64,000 bases of DNA from Alteraurantiacibacter aquimixticola (lineage in GTDB: Bacteria; Pseudomonadota; Alphaproteobacteria; Sphingomonadales; Sphingomonadaceae). The DNA lies in assembly GCF_004965515.1 (NCBI RefSeq), contig NZ_SSHH01000004.1:464599-528598 (forward strand). Reading direction: 5' to 3'. The number at the start of each line of letters is the position of its first letter. The stretch's first letter is position 1. Below the pieces are notes generated by a model, which was not told the origin of the DNA, did not search any database, and saw only the letters and a list, made by a program, of their open reading frames with translations. Shown here one piece after another: positions 53,018 through 61,954 of this stretch. A program made the position numbers and the translations under genes.

Positions 53018-53812
53018 ATGAATCTCGATGCCGATATCGCCCTTGCCCACCGCCTCGCCGATGCCGCGCGGGCGGAAATCCTGCCGCATTTCCGCCAGCA
53101 GCCCGAAACGGAAGCCAAGGAGGATGCGACCCCCGTCAGCGTGGCCGACCGCGCGGCGGAAGAGGCGATGCGCCGCATCCTCAAGGCCGAAGTCTCCGCC
53201 GATGGCGTGCATGGGGAGGAGATGGGGCTGGAGCAGGGCCGCAATTCGCGCCTCTGGGTGCTCGATCCGATCGACGGCACCACCGCCTTCCTCGCCGGCC
53301 GCCCGATCTTCGCCACGCTGATCGCGCTGGTGGTCGATGGCTTCCCGGTGCTCGGCATGATCGACCAGCCGGTGACCGGTGAGCGCTGGCTGGGCGTGAT
53401 GGGGCAGGGCACCACTTTCAACGGCCAGCCCGTGACCACCCGCCGCTGCCGCGAGCTCGCGCAAGCCACCATCGCCACCACCGGCCCGCAATATTTCAGC
53501 CAGCAGGAAGGCGACATCTTCATGGCGCTCGCCAGCCAGACCGATCACAAGCGCATGGTGATGGGCGGCGATTGCTACAATTACGGCTGCCTTGCTTCGG
53601 GTCATATCGATATCGTGTGCGAGGCGGGCCTCAAACTGCACGATTTCGCCGCGCTAGTCCCCGTCGTGGAAGGCGCGGGCGGTACGATGAGCGACTGGAA
53701 CGGCGAACCGCTGCATGCCGGCTCCGACGGGCGCGTGCTGGCGCTGGGCGACCCGGCGCGGCTGGAGGACGTGCTGGAAGCGATGGCGGCCGTTCATTCT
53801 CACGACCATTGA
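53018..53812 (+). CDS. hisN: inositol-monophosphatase-family phosphatase, probably histidinol phosphatase
   Basis: A 264-residue magnesium-dependent sugar/alcohol phosphatase. Metal-binding motifs are GEEM (67-70), VLDPIDGTTAFLAG (82-95, Asp83 and Asp86) and HDFAALVPVVEGAGG. The GRPIFATLIALVVDG stretch matches the HisN-type subgroup that hydrolyses histidinol phosphate in actinobacteria and alphaproteobacteria. An ATG four codons upstream (53006) is the alternative start. Substrate assignment is by family only; it could act on inositol phosphate. Confidence 0.85.
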   Translation: MNLDADIALAHRLADAARAEILPHFRQQPETEAKEDATPVSVADRAAEEAMRRILKAEVSADGVHGEEMGLEQGRNSRLWVLDPIDGTTAFLAGRPIFATLIALVVDGFPVLGMIDQPVTGERWLGVMGQGTTFNGQPVTTRRCRELAQATIATTGPQYFSQQEGDIFMALASQTDHKRMVMGGDCYNYGCLASGHIDIVCEAGLKLHDFAALVPVVEGAGGTMSDWNGEPLHAGSDGRVLALGDPARLEDVLEAMAAVHSHDH

Positions 53813-54014
53813 TGCGAACGCTGTCCTGTGGACCGCCGGGCCAATTGGCTGGGTCGCGGTCTCTTCGATTGCAGCCACAGCATCCTGATTGAACATTCTA
53901 TTGCCTCGCGCGCGAATTCCGCTGCGTTTTCTAGGTATTTGTTCGGCTTTTCTTTACTCCGCCGGTTCACTAAGGCGCGGTCGCTGATCTAGCGATACAT
54001 TTGGGGGAAACTTA

Positions 54015-54599
54015 ATGAAGAAGACTGTTGCGGCGACCATGCTGTGCATGGCCGTTTCTACTCCTGCCTTGGCGCAGGAGGCCGATACTTCCAACGCGCG
54101 CGACGGCGTGCGTATCGAGTTGCGTGCTACCTATGAGACGCCGACGGTTAGCAGCCTGGTCGAGGATGACGATGTCTACAAGCTGGGCAGCTCCTTCGCC
54201 TTTGGCGGTGAGCTGGGCTTTGATCTCGCGCTGGGCGATTCGGTCGTGATGGGACCCTATGGCCAGTATGAAGTCTCCACTGTCGAAAGCTGCGACGGCG
54301 GCTTTTGCGTCAGCACTACGGGCTATTTCGAAGCCGGCCTGCACATTGGCTATGCCACTAGCGATGCGGGCCAGGTTTACGGCAAGCTCGGTTATGGCCG
54401 CCTCGGCTTCGAGACCGAAGGTCTGGGTCTCGACACTACCGAAAATGGCTCGGGCGTAGCTTTCGCGCTGGGTTACGAGCATGGCTTCGGCGAAAACATC
54501 TATGGCCGCATCGAAGGCGGCTATGCCGATGTAGGCGAAGTTTACGGCATCAACTTCCAGCGCCGCCATTTTGGCGTTGCGGTTGGCGCACGCTTCTGA
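54015..54599 (+). CDS. small outer-membrane beta-barrel protein
   Basis: A 194-residue protein with a signal peptide (cleavage near TPALAQEA) followed by alternating hydrophobic beta strands and a C-terminal aromatic Phe (HFGVAVGARF), the mark of an outer-membrane eight-strand barrel of the OmpA/Opa type. Its function is unknown. It is monocistronic, followed by a hairpin at 54645-54676. It is placed before the rpmI leader. Confidence 0.82.
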   Translation: MKKTVAATMLCMAVSTPALAQEADTSNARDGVRIELRATYETPTVSSLVEDDDVYKLGSSFAFGGELGFDLALGDSVVMGPYGQYEVSTVESCDGGFCVSTTGYFEAGLHIGYATSDAGQVYGKLGYGRLGFETEGLGLDTTENGSGVAFALGYEHGFGENIYGRIEGGYADVGEVYGINFQRRHFGVAVGARF

Positions 54600-54644
54600 T
54601 CCGCGTTCGCGGTTCGATTGAATGAAATAATTGAATGAAATGCA

Positions 54645-54676
54645 GGGGCGGCGTGGCTTTCGGGCTTCGCCGCCCC
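54645..54676 (+). terminator. GC-rich hairpin after the outer-membrane barrel gene
   Basis: A perfect 9-base stem GGGGCGGCG (54645-54653) / CGCCGCCCC (54668-54676) with a 14-base loop, 45 bases past the stop. There is no T run, so it may be rho-dependent or only an RNA-stabilising hairpin. Confidence 0.4.
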
Positions 54677-54838
54677 GCTAGTGTTCAAGCCAGGCGTTCT
54701 CACAGTCGGCCCCTGTGCTAAGTCGCCGGCCAGCGCTTTGTCATCCTCTGCGCGCCGTTTTCGCAAACCGGAGGCGCTTGTTCTCCTGAACGGTGCAAGG
54801 TGTGTAACGTCGGTGTGAAGGCGACGGGCGCGAAAGGC

Positions 54839-54866
54839 TTGCATTTTTCCCTGCCCCCGCTAAATG
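54839..54866 (+). promoter_or_regulatory. candidate promoter of rpmI-rplT
   Basis: TTGCAT (54839-54844) and TAAATG (54861-54866) are separated by 16 bases. It would give an rpmI leader of about 85 bases. The elements match consensus moderately. Confidence 0.4.
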
Positions 54867-54958
54867 CGCGCCCTTCACTGACACGTGATTCATCTTCCGG
54901 TCTGGCTGAAAGGGCTGCCAGGGCTGGTTGGACGTGTTTCTGACTAAAGGAGACGAAA

Positions 54959-55162
54959 ATGCCCAAGCTGAAGACCAAGAGCGGTGTGAAGAAGCGCTTC
55001 AAGATCACCGCTACGGGCAAGGTAAAGCACGGCGTTGCCGGCAAGCGCCACCGGCTGATTAGCCACAACGCCAAGTATATCCGCCAGAACCGCGGCACCT
55101 CCGTTCTTGCAGACGCAGACGTGAAGGCCGTGAAGAAGTGGGCTCCCTACGGCCTCGGTTGA
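54959..55162 (+). CDS. rpmI: 50S ribosomal protein L35
   Basis: A 67-residue, strongly basic ribosomal protein. [17 protein letters not shown] and KHRLIS-type wording ([12 protein letters not shown]) are diagnostic for bL35. The ribosome-binding site AAAGGAG is six bases from the ATG. It is followed by rplT after 38 bases, the conserved pair. infC is not adjacent. Confidence 0.97.
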   Translation: MPKLKTKSGVKKRFKITATGKVKHGVAGKRHRLISHNAKYIRQNRGTSVLADADVKAVKKWAPYGLG

Positions 55163-55200
55163 GCCGTCGGAACCTCATTCGGATTTAAGGAGCTTACACC

Positions 55201-55560
55201 ATGCCCCGTATCAAGCGCGGCGTTACCACGCGCCAGAAGCACAAGCGGTTACTCGACCAGGCCAAGGGCTATCGCGGTCGCCGCAAGAACACCATTCGCG
55301 TTGCTCGCCAGGCTGTCGAAAAGGCCGGCCAGTACGCCTATCGCGACCGCAAGGTTAAGAAGCGCAACTTCCGCGCCCTGTGGATCCAGCGCATCAACGC
55401 CGCGGTTCGCGCCGAAGGCATCACCTATTCGCAGTTCATGCACGGCGCCAAGCTCGCCGGTATCGAGCTGGACCGCAAGGTGATGGCCGACCTGGCGATG
55501 AACGAAGCGGAAAGCTTCGCGCTGATCATCAAGCAGGCCAAGGACGCGCTGCCCGCATAA
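55201..55560 (+). CDS. rplT: 50S ribosomal protein L20
   Basis: A 119-residue basic ribosomal protein needed for early 50S assembly. [29 protein letters not shown] and [19 protein letters not shown] are the family signatures. An intrinsic terminator lies 40 bases after its stop, so the following genes are on another transcript. Confidence 0.97.
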   Translation: MPRIKRGVTTRQKHKRLLDQAKGYRGRRKNTIRVARQAVEKAGQYAYRDRKVKKRNFRALWIQRINAAVRAEGITYSQFMHGAKLAGIELDRKVMADLAMNEAESFALIIKQAKDALPA

Positions 55561-55964
55561 GCGGAAAAGCGGCTTCGGCCATTGCCGGTGACGGCATGAA
55601 AAGGGCGCGGACGGCATTGCCGTCCGCGCCCTTTGCTTGTCCGCTCGCCATTTGTCCAAGGATCGCACAGGGCATAGGGCGGGATGGCGGGAATTTTCTG
55701 TAAGCGCTGCAAATACTTGCGCGCCAATACTCCATTTGCTCCGCAGTTCGATAAGCGTTGCCAGGGAAGTGAGCAAAGCAGCACGGCTGGATAACAAGAC
55801 GATACGCCGAATCCGACGGCGCGCGTCATTCATCCGTCACCCTTGTCATTCTAAAATGGACCTTTTCACACTTTAAAAATCGCTAATGTCTCGTAAAAGG
55901 GTCCCATAATTACATCGCGTTGAGTCTCATCGCGGTGAGTTCGGTTTGGGGGCCGGGTCGCGAC
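55561..55964. other. 404-base intergenic region with the rplT terminator and an AT-rich stretch
   Basis: The strong terminator at 55600-55634 ends the ribosomal operon. The remainder up to 55964 becomes AT-rich near 55850-55915 (TTTAAAAATC, CCATAATTAC), where the promoter of the next regulator gene should be. No canonical -35/-10 pair at 16-18 base spacing is convincing. I recognise no gene. Confidence 0.6.
55600..55634 (+). terminator. intrinsic terminator of the rpmI-rplT operon
   Basis: A perfect 16-base-pair stem (55600-55615 with 55619-55634) around an ATT loop. The left arm starts AAAGGGCGCG and the right arm ends GCGCCCTTT, giving the T tract. It is the strongest terminator seen in the window. 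Confidence 0.88.
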
Positions 55965-56888
55965 ATGTCGGAAGAATTCGCCATTGATGTGCGCTTCTAT
56001 CGCTTGTCGGTAGAGCTCCAGCCCTATTTCACTGCGCTCTATTCCTTCACCATCATTTGTGACGATGACGTCATGGTGGAAGACAGGCTTCATCCCGAAT
56101 GGGCGGCCATGCGCTTCACTGAAAGCGGCTCTTATCCGATTGCCGCCATCGCGCCGGACGACATAGCCGTGACATGGCCATTCGTCGCCAGCGGGCCGAC
56201 CAGCCGGGCGATCAAGTTCGGGCTCAAGCACTCGCGCGTGTGGGGCCTGGGCCTACAGCCGGCCGGCTGGGCGAAATATGTCACGGCGCCGGCCAGCCAG
56301 GTCGCCGACCGCATCGTGAATGCGGGCGAGATGGACTGCTTCTCGGTCTTCTGGCCTATCCTCGACATCGCCCGCAACGGATCGGACGATACGGACGAGA
56401 CCGCGCGCCAGATCAACGGTTACCTGATGGAACAGGACCATCGGCCCGTTCCGGGTGAAGCGAAGATTCTCGCCTGCCAGGAAGCGCTGCGCGATGCGGA
56501 GGTGGCCGATGTCGCGATCCTTGCCGAACGGATGGGGATGGAGCGTCGCACGCTGGAACGCCTTTGCTCGCGCTATTTCGGTTTCCCGCCCAAAATGCTG
56601 ATCCGCCGGGCGCGCTTCCTGCGCAGCCTGGCGCGCTTCATGCTGGAGCCGATGCAGAACTGGTCGCGCGCATTGGACGAGCAATATTTCGACCACGCCC
56701 ATTTCGTGCGCGATTTCCGTTCCTTCATGGGCATAACGCCGACCGAATATGCCGAGGCGCCGCATCCCGTGCTCGAACGCATCATGGCGCAGCGCATGGC
56801 GGACCAGGGGGCGGCTCCGCCGACCGACTTGCCGACCGTCCTGCGTTATCGCGGAAGAGGGTCGTCACGCGATCAGGGGCGCGATTAG
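55965..56888 (+). CDS. AraC-family transcriptional regulator, paralog of the one at 51.9 kb
   Basis: A 307-residue regulator. An N-terminal domain of about 200 residues has no recognised ligand motif. The C-terminal double helix-turn-helix is visible as VAILAERMGMERRTLERLCSRYFG and FDHAHFVRDFRSFMGITP. The start MSEEFAID at 55965 follows a GGGGG-rich site; a TTG 15 codons upstream is the alternative. It is inserted between rplT and pheS, genes that are adjacent in many bacteria. Targets are unknown. Confidence 0.88.
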   Translation: MSEEFAIDVRFYRLSVELQPYFTALYSFTIICDDDVMVEDRLHPEWAAMRFTESGSYPIAAIAPDDIAVTWPFVASGPTSRAIKFGLKHSRVWGLGLQPAGWAKYVTAPASQVADRIVNAGEMDCFSVFWPILDIARNGSDDTDETARQINGYLMEQDHRPVPGEAKILACQEALRDAEVADVAILAERMGMERRTLERLCSRYFGFPPKMLIRRARFLRSLARFMLEPMQNWSRALDEQYFDHAHFVRDFRSFMGITPTEYAEAPHPVLERIMAQRMADQGAAPPTDLPTVLRYRGRGSSRDQGRD

Positions 56889-56986
56889 GGCTTGGGTAGG
56901 CGCGCCATGGCGGCTAACAGGCCCGCCAAGCCAAATTCCGACCACTTGCCGATAGCTCAGTCACCGAAAAGCCCACTCGAAACGCT

Positions 56987-58090
56987 ATGTCCAATCCCGA
57001 AACCATGAAGAGCGATGCGCTGGCGCGTATCGCGGCCGCCGCAGACCCGAACGCCCTCGAAGCGCTGCGTGTCGAATTCCTCGGCAAGCAAGGCAGCATT
57101 TCCGCCCTGCTGAAGACACTGGGCAAGATGAGTCCGGAGGAACGGCAGGAGAAGGCTCCGGCGATCCAGGCGCTGCGCCAGGGTGTGGCCGATGCGCTCG
57201 CTGCGAAGAAGGCGGCGCTCGATGCGGCCGAGCTTGAGGCGCGCCTCGCCACCGAAACGCTCGACCTCACGCTGCCTGCGCCGGAAACGCCGCGCGGCAC
57301 GGTGCATCCGGTGAGCCAGGTAATGGACGAGCTGGCGGAGATCTTCGCCGATCTCGGTTTCGCCGTCGCCACCGGGCCGGAGGTCGAGGACGACTGGTAC
57401 AATTTCACCGCGCTCAACATGCCCGAAAGCCATCCGGCGCGCGCGATGCACGACACGTTCTACTTCCCCGACACGGCCCCTAAGGGGGGTCGAATGCTGT
57501 TGAGGACGCACACAAGCCCGGTCCAGGTTCGCACCATGATGACCGATGGCGCCCCTGTCCGCATCATCGCACCCGGCCGCGTCTATCGCAGCGATAGCGA
57601 CGCGACGCACACGCCGATGTTCCACCAGGTGGAAGGTCTCGTGATCGACAAGGACATCCATCTCGGCCACCTGAAGTGGACGCTGGAGACCTTCCTCAAG
57701 GCCTTTTTCCAGACCGACGATATCGTGCTGCGCCTGCGCCCGTCCTACTTCCCCTTTACCGAACCTTCGGTAGAGGTCGATGTCGGCTTTGCGATCGACG
57801 ACAAGGGCAAGCGCGTGCTCGGCGGCAGCGGTGACGAGCCCGGTCATGGCTGGATGGAGCTTCTGGGTAGCGGCATGGTCAACCGCCGCGTGATCGAGAT
57901 GTCGGGCCTCGATCCCGACCAGTATCAGGGCTTTGCCTTCGGCGTCGGCGTCGATCGCCTCGCCATGCTCAAATACGGGATGGACGATCTGCGCGCCTTT
58001 TTCGACGGCGACGTGCGCTGGCTGCAGCATTACGGATTCTCGGCCTATGACCAGCCGACGCTTTCCGCAGGCGTGGGAGCGGGCGCATGA
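56987..58090 (+). CDS. pheS: phenylalanyl-tRNA synthetase alpha subunit
   Basis: The catalytic class II subunit, 367 residues. Motif 2 is represented by [12 protein letters not shown] and [18 protein letters not shown], and motif 3 by [11 protein letters not shown]. The N-terminal coiled coil (about 1-90) is the tRNA-binding arm. Its stop overlaps the pheT start (ATGA), so PheS and PheT are translated in balance. It lies 98 bases after the AraC-type gene. Confidence 0.97.
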   Translation: MSNPETMKSDALARIAAAADPNALEALRVEFLGKQGSISALLKTLGKMSPEERQEKAPAIQALRQGVADALAAKKAALDAAELEARLATETLDLTLPAPETPRGTVHPVSQVMDELAEIFADLGFAVATGPEVEDDWYNFTALNMPESHPARAMHDTFYFPDTAPKGGRMLLRTHTSPVQVRTMMTDGAPVRIIAPGRVYRSDSDATHTPMFHQVEGLVIDKDIHLGHLKWTLETFLKAFFQTDDIVLRLRPSYFPFTEPSVEVDVGFAIDDKGKRVLGGSGDEPGHGWMELLGSGMVNRRVIEMSGLDPDQYQGFAFGVGVDRLAMLKYGMDDLRAFFDGDVRWLQHYGFSAYDQPTLSAGVGAGA

Positions 58091-60498
58091 AGTTCTCTCT
58101 CGAATGGCTCCAGTACTTCCTCGAAACCGGTGCGACGGTCGAGGAAATCTCCGCCAAGCTGAATGCCATCGGCATCGAAGTGGAAGATATCGAGGATCCG
58201 GCCGAAAAGCTGGAAGGCTTCCGCGTCGCCGAAGTGCTGACCGCAAAGCCGCATCCCGATGCCGACAAGCTGCAGGTCCTCACCGTCAATACGGGTGAGG
58301 GCGCTCCGCTGCAGGTCGTCTGCGGTGCGCCCAATGCGCATGCGGGGATGAAAGGCGTGCTTGGCGTTGCCGGCGCCATCGTGCCCGCCAACGGCATGAA
58401 GCTGCGCAAGTCGGAAATCCGCGGCGTCGAGAGCAATGGCATGATGTGCTCCGTGCGCGAGCTGGAGCTGGGCGAGGATCACGAGGGCATTATCGAACTG
58501 CCCGCAGATGCGCCCGTCGGCACCACCTTTGCCGAATATCACGGCGCCTCACCCGTCTTCGACGTGGCGATCACCCCCAACCGTCCCGATTGTATGGGCG
58601 TCTATGGCATTGCGCGCGACCTGGCCGCTGCCGGCATGGGCACGCTCAAGCCGCTGCGCGAGCATGACATCGAAGAGGTATTTCCCTGCCCGGTTGAAAT
58701 CCGCACCGATGACCCGGAAGGCTGCCCGGCCTTCTATGGCCGCGTCATTCGCGGGGTGAAGAACGGCCCCTCGCCCGAATGGATGCAGAAGCGGCTGACC
58801 GCGGCTGGCCAGCGCCCGATCAGCGCGCTCGTCGACATCACCAATTACATGATGCTCGCCTTTGGCCGCCCGGCACACGCCTATGACCTCGCCAAGCTTT
58901 CCGGCCCGGTCATCGCCCGCCGCGCGAAGGATGGCGAGGAAGTGCTGGCGCTGAACGAGAAGACCTACAAACTCGATGCCAGCATGACGGTGATCGCCGA
59001 CGATGCAGGCGTGCATGACATTGCCGGCATCATGGGCGGCGAGCATTCCAGCGTGCAGGACGACACTACCGATGTCCTGCTCGAGATCGCCTATTTCAAT
59101 CCCGACAGCATCGGCGTGACCGGCCGCAAGCTTGGCCTTGCCAGCGATGCGCGCACGCGTTTCGAACGCGGTGTCGATCCGGCATGGCTGGAGGAAGGCC
59201 TCGATGGGCTGACCAGCCTGATCCAGCGCATTTGCGGCGGTGAGGCGAGTGCAATGGTCCGCGCCGGTTCGCCGCCGAGCGAGCCCAAGGTCGTGCAATA
59301 CGATCCCGCGCTGACCACGAAGCTGGGCGGCGTCTCAGTGGATGAGGCCGAACAGCGCCGCATCCTCGCCGCGCTCGATTTCGCCGTGTCCGATGACTGG
59401 AAAGTCACCGTGCCGCTGCGCCGCCATGACGTGGAAGGCCCGGCCGATATCGTGGAGGAAGTGGTCCGCATCCACGGCCTCGACCATGTCCAGAGCGTGG
59501 CGCTGGAAGGCAATCTCGGCGTTGCTGCTCCTACCGCCACGCCGCAGCAGGCGCTGGAGCGGAAAGTTCGCCGCGCCGCCGCCGGTCGCGGGCTGAACGA
59601 GGCGGTGACCTGGTCCTTCCTCCCCTTGCCCGAAGCCGAGCATTTCGCCGCCCTTCGACAGGCTCAGGACGAGCGGGAGGCGCTCTGGGTGCTCGACAAC
59701 CCGATCAGCGAGGACATGAAGGCCATGCGCCCCTCGCTCATTCCCGGCCTGTTGTCGGCCGCCAAGCGTAATCTCGATCGCGGGGCTTCCAGCCTGCGCC
59801 TGTTCGAGATCGGCCGCCGTTATTTGCGCGCCAAGGATGGCGGGAGCGATGAGCATCCGACGCTTGGCGTGGTGCTGGCGGGCGAGAAGATCCAGCGCGG
59901 CTGGGCCTCTGGCAAGGCCGTGCCTTTCGACGCTTTCGATGCGAAGGCCGAAGCCATGGCGCTGCTCGCCGAAGCGGGTGCGCCGGTCGATAATTTGATG
60001 GTGATGGGAGAGGCGGGATCGCAGTTCCATCCCGGCCAGTCCGCCACCTTGCGGCTCGGCCCCAAGAATGTGCTCGCCCGTTTCGGCGCGCTGCACCCGG
60101 CGACGCTCGATGCCTTCGATGTCGATGGGCCGGTGGTCGCGGTGGAGATTTTCCTCGACGCCATTCCGGGCAAGAAGGGCAAGGCCGGCTTCGCCCGCCC
60201 GCATTACGCGCCGCCCGCGCTGCAATCGGTGATGCGCGACTTCGCTTTCCTCGTGCCCACGGACCTGCCCGCGGGCGACCTGCTGCGCGCGGTGAAGGGG
60301 GCGGACAAGGCGAATATCGTCGATGCCCGCATCTTCGACCTGTTCGAAGGGCAGGGCGTACCCGAAGGCAAGAAGTCGCTCGCGATCGAGGTGACGCTGC
60401 AGCCGGGAGAGAAGAGCTACAAGGATGAGGAGATCAAGGCGATCTCCGACAAGGTGGTCGCAGCCGCCGCCAAGCTGGGCGGGGAACTGCGCGGGTAA
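58087..60498 (+). CDS. pheT: phenylalanyl-tRNA synthetase beta subunit
   Basis: The 803-residue beta subunit, full length. Order: a tRNA-binding EMAP-like domain (about 39-150, [17 protein letters not shown]), the B3/B4 editing region (about 200-370), the B5 domain, and a C-terminal anticodon-binding FDX-ACB domain (about 705-800, [19 protein letters not shown]). It is coupled to pheS. A long hairpin at 60514-60547 follows. Confidence 0.97.
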   Translation: MKFSLEWLQYFLETGATVEEISAKLNAIGIEVEDIEDPAEKLEGFRVAEVLTAKPHPDADKLQVLTVNTGEGAPLQVVCGAPNAHAGMKGVLGVAGAIVPANGMKLRKSEIRGVESNGMMCSVRELELGEDHEGIIELPADAPVGTTFAEYHGASPVFDVAITPNRPDCMGVYGIARDLAAAGMGTLKPLREHDIEEVFPCPVEIRTDDPEGCPAFYGRVIRGVKNGPSPEWMQKRLTAAGQRPISALVDITNYMMLAFGRPAHAYDLAKLSGPVIARRAKDGEEVLALNEKTYKLDASMTVIADDAGVHDIAGIMGGEHSSVQDDTTDVLLEIAYFNPDSIGVTGRKLGLASDARTRFERGVDPAWLEEGLDGLTSLIQRICGGEASAMVRAGSPPSEPKVVQYDPALTTKLGGVSVDEAEQRRILAALDFAVSDDWKVTVPLRRHDVEGPADIVEEVVRIHGLDHVQSVALEGNLGVAAPTATPQQALERKVRRAAAGRGLNEAVTWSFLPLPEAEHFAALRQAQDEREALWVLDNPISEDMKAMRPSLIPGLLSAAKRNLDRGASSLRLFEIGRRYLRAKDGGSDEHPTLGVVLAGEKIQRGWASGKAVPFDAFDAKAEAMALLAEAGAPVDNLMVMGEAGSQFHPGQSATLRLGPKNVLARFGALHPATLDAFDVDGPVVAVEIFLDAIPGKKGKAGFARPHYAPPALQSVMRDFAFLVPTDLPAGDLLRAVKGADKANIVDARIFDLFEGQGVPEGKKSLAIEVTLQPGEKSYKDEEIKAISDKVVAAAAKLGGELRG

Positions 60499-60513
60499 GC
60501 TGACCCAGGGTTG

Positions 60514-60547
60514 CAGGGCGGCCGTGTTTTGGGGGGCGGCCGCCCTG
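60514..60547. terminator. long hairpin between convergent pheT and coiled-coil gene
   Basis: CAGGGCGGCCG (60514-60524) and CGGCCGCCCTG (60537-60547) form a perfect 11-base-pair stem with a 12-base loop. It lies between two convergent stops and could end both transcripts. Neither strand shows a T run after it. Confidence 0.5.
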
Positions 60548-60555
60548 CGGGGGGC

Positions 60556-60945
60556 TTATTGGCCGTTCAGCGCGACGGTGCTGCGCGAACCGCCCATATC
60601 CAGCATGCGGCCCTGCGTCGCGGCGAGTTCCTCGCGGTGTTCGGCAAGGCGGCTCACGGCGCGCTCAAGCTCGCGCTGCTCTTCGCGAAGTTTCGCCTGC
60701 GCCTCGGCAATGCGGGCCTGCGCACGGGCCACGTCGCTCTGCTCGTCCATCACCTTGACTTCGCCATTGGCAACACGCTCCGTCAGGCGGCGCGACTGGC
60801 GGTCCAGCCGGTCCCACTGGCGCAGCTGGTCCTCATCCATGTTTGCGGGAGCGGCGATAATGGTCGTGAACTCCTGGCTCTGCGCCATGGCCGGAGAGGC
60901 CAAGGTGGCAAGCACAAGCGCGGGAGCGGCAATCAACTTCAGCAT
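60556..60945 (-). CDS. small periplasmic coiled-coil protein
   Basis: A 129-residue exported protein: signal peptide (MLKLIAAPALVLATLASPAMAQ), then a single long charged helix rich in Glu, Gln, Arg and Ala (about 40-110; RLDRQSRRLTERV, AQARIAEAQAKLREEQRELE). A coiled coil is likely. The start at 60945 has AGGAAG nine bases upstream; an ATG seven codons upstream (60966) is possible. I recognise no family. It diverges from the LysR gene. Confidence 0.72.
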   Translation of the reverse strand: MLKLIAAPALVLATLASPAMAQSQEFTTIIAAPANMDEDQLRQWDRLDRQSRRLTERVANGEVKVMDEQSDVARAQARIAEAQAKLREEQRELERAVSRLAEHREELAATQGRMLDMGGSRSTVALNGQ

Positions 60946-61026
60946 TTCTTCTGTCTTCCTTTTCATTCGCGTCCTCAGATAGACCGCTGGACAAAGACGG
61001 AGAAGCGGGATTGTCAGAACAGTTAA

Positions 61027-61041
61027 TCCGGAATATCCGGA
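61027..61041 (+). promoter_or_regulatory. symmetric TCCGGA-ATA-TCCGGA element at the LysR start
   Basis: Two self-complementary TCCGGA copies are separated by three bases and end four bases before the LysR ATG at 61045. It overlaps the ribosome-binding position. It could be an autoregulatory site. Confidence 0.35.
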
Positions 61042-61044
61042 CAT

Positions 61045-61902
61045 ATGGACATTGCCCAACTGCGCACATTTCTCGCCGCCGCCGAGAGCGGGAGCTTTGC
61101 CGCAGCGGGTGAAATGGTGCATGCCAGCGCCTCGTCGGTGACGGAGCGCATCGCCGCGCTCGAACACCGGATCGGCGCGCGCCTGTTCGAGCGTTCGCGC
61201 AAGGGTTGCGAGCTGACCGATGCTGGGAAGCGCTTCCTGCCGAGGGCGCGATCAATCGCCTCCATCTGGGACATGAGCAAGGCCGAAGCCCGCGTGCCGG
61301 CCCGCTTTACTGCGCAGGCGCGGATCGGTGGGCAATATGCGCTGTGGCCGGACTTCCTCCTGCCGTGGATCGCCGCGCTGCAGGAGCAGCAGCCGCAGCT
61401 TGCCCTTTCGCTCACCGCCGGGGCATCGGCGCGGCTCAACCGAGACCTCGCCGGTGAAGTGCTCGACCTCGCCATCGTCTACAGCCCCACGATCGGCCCC
61501 GGCATCATGTCGCGGCCGGTGCTCAATGACCGCCTGGTGCTGGTGCGCGCCGCGACATGCGCGGACTGGTGCGAAGGCTGGGTCGATATCGATTGGGGCG
61601 AGCAGATGCGCGCGCCCATTGCCGAAGCCGTGGGCGACATGGAGCAGAGCGGCGTGAGGCTCGACCTTGGCAGCATATCCCTGCGCTGGCTGGTCGAGCG
61701 GAACGGCGCGGGCTACCTGCCGGAACGCCTCGCCCGGCCGGCGCTTGCTTCCGGCAGCATCCTTCCCGTTCCGGGCAAGCCGAGCTTCGACTATCCGGCG
61801 CATGCTCTATGGCGCAGCCGGTCGGATTTCGATGCGGAGCCGGTGGTCCAGTCGCTGGTCGATTTCGTGGCGGCGACCGGGGCGCTGCTCGCACCGGCTT
61901 GA
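61045..61902 (+). CDS. LysR-family transcriptional regulator
   Basis: A 285-residue regulator. The N-terminal winged helix-turn-helix is MDIAQLRTFLAAAESGSFA followed by SASSVTERIAALEHRIGARLFER, and the remainder is a substrate-binding-type effector domain (about 90-285). Its target is unknown; the divergent coiled-coil gene and prfC downstream (52-base gap) are the obvious candidates. The effector is not predictable. Confidence 0.92.
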   Translation: MDIAQLRTFLAAAESGSFAAAGEMVHASASSVTERIAALEHRIGARLFERSRKGCELTDAGKRFLPRARSIASIWDMSKAEARVPARFTAQARIGGQYALWPDFLLPWIAALQEQQPQLALSLTAGASARLNRDLAGEVLDLAIVYSPTIGPGIMSRPVLNDRLVLVRAATCADWCEGWVDIDWGEQMRAPIAEAVGDMEQSGVRLDLGSISLRWLVERNGAGYLPERLARPALASGSILPVPGKPSFDYPAHALWRSRSDFDAEPVVQSLVDFVAATGALLAPA

Positions 61903-61954
61903 TCCGTCTGCTTGCCCATGGACGCGGGGGCATTTCGTCCCTACTTGGCCCGCC

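Larger units (their letters stand above)
54600..54958. other. 359-base intergenic region: terminator, then rpmI promoter and leader
   Basis: The first part holds the GC-rich hairpin at 54645-54676. The rest carries a sigma70-like promoter at 54839-54866 and a leader of about 85 bases, then AAAGGAG just before the rpmI start. No infC lies upstream, unlike the common infC-rpmI-rplT order. I recognise no gene here. Confidence 0.6.

Noticed and set aside
53840-53849. GCCAATTGGC palindrome after the hisN-like gene
   Set aside because: It is short and isolated, with no adjacent promoter element or second copy.
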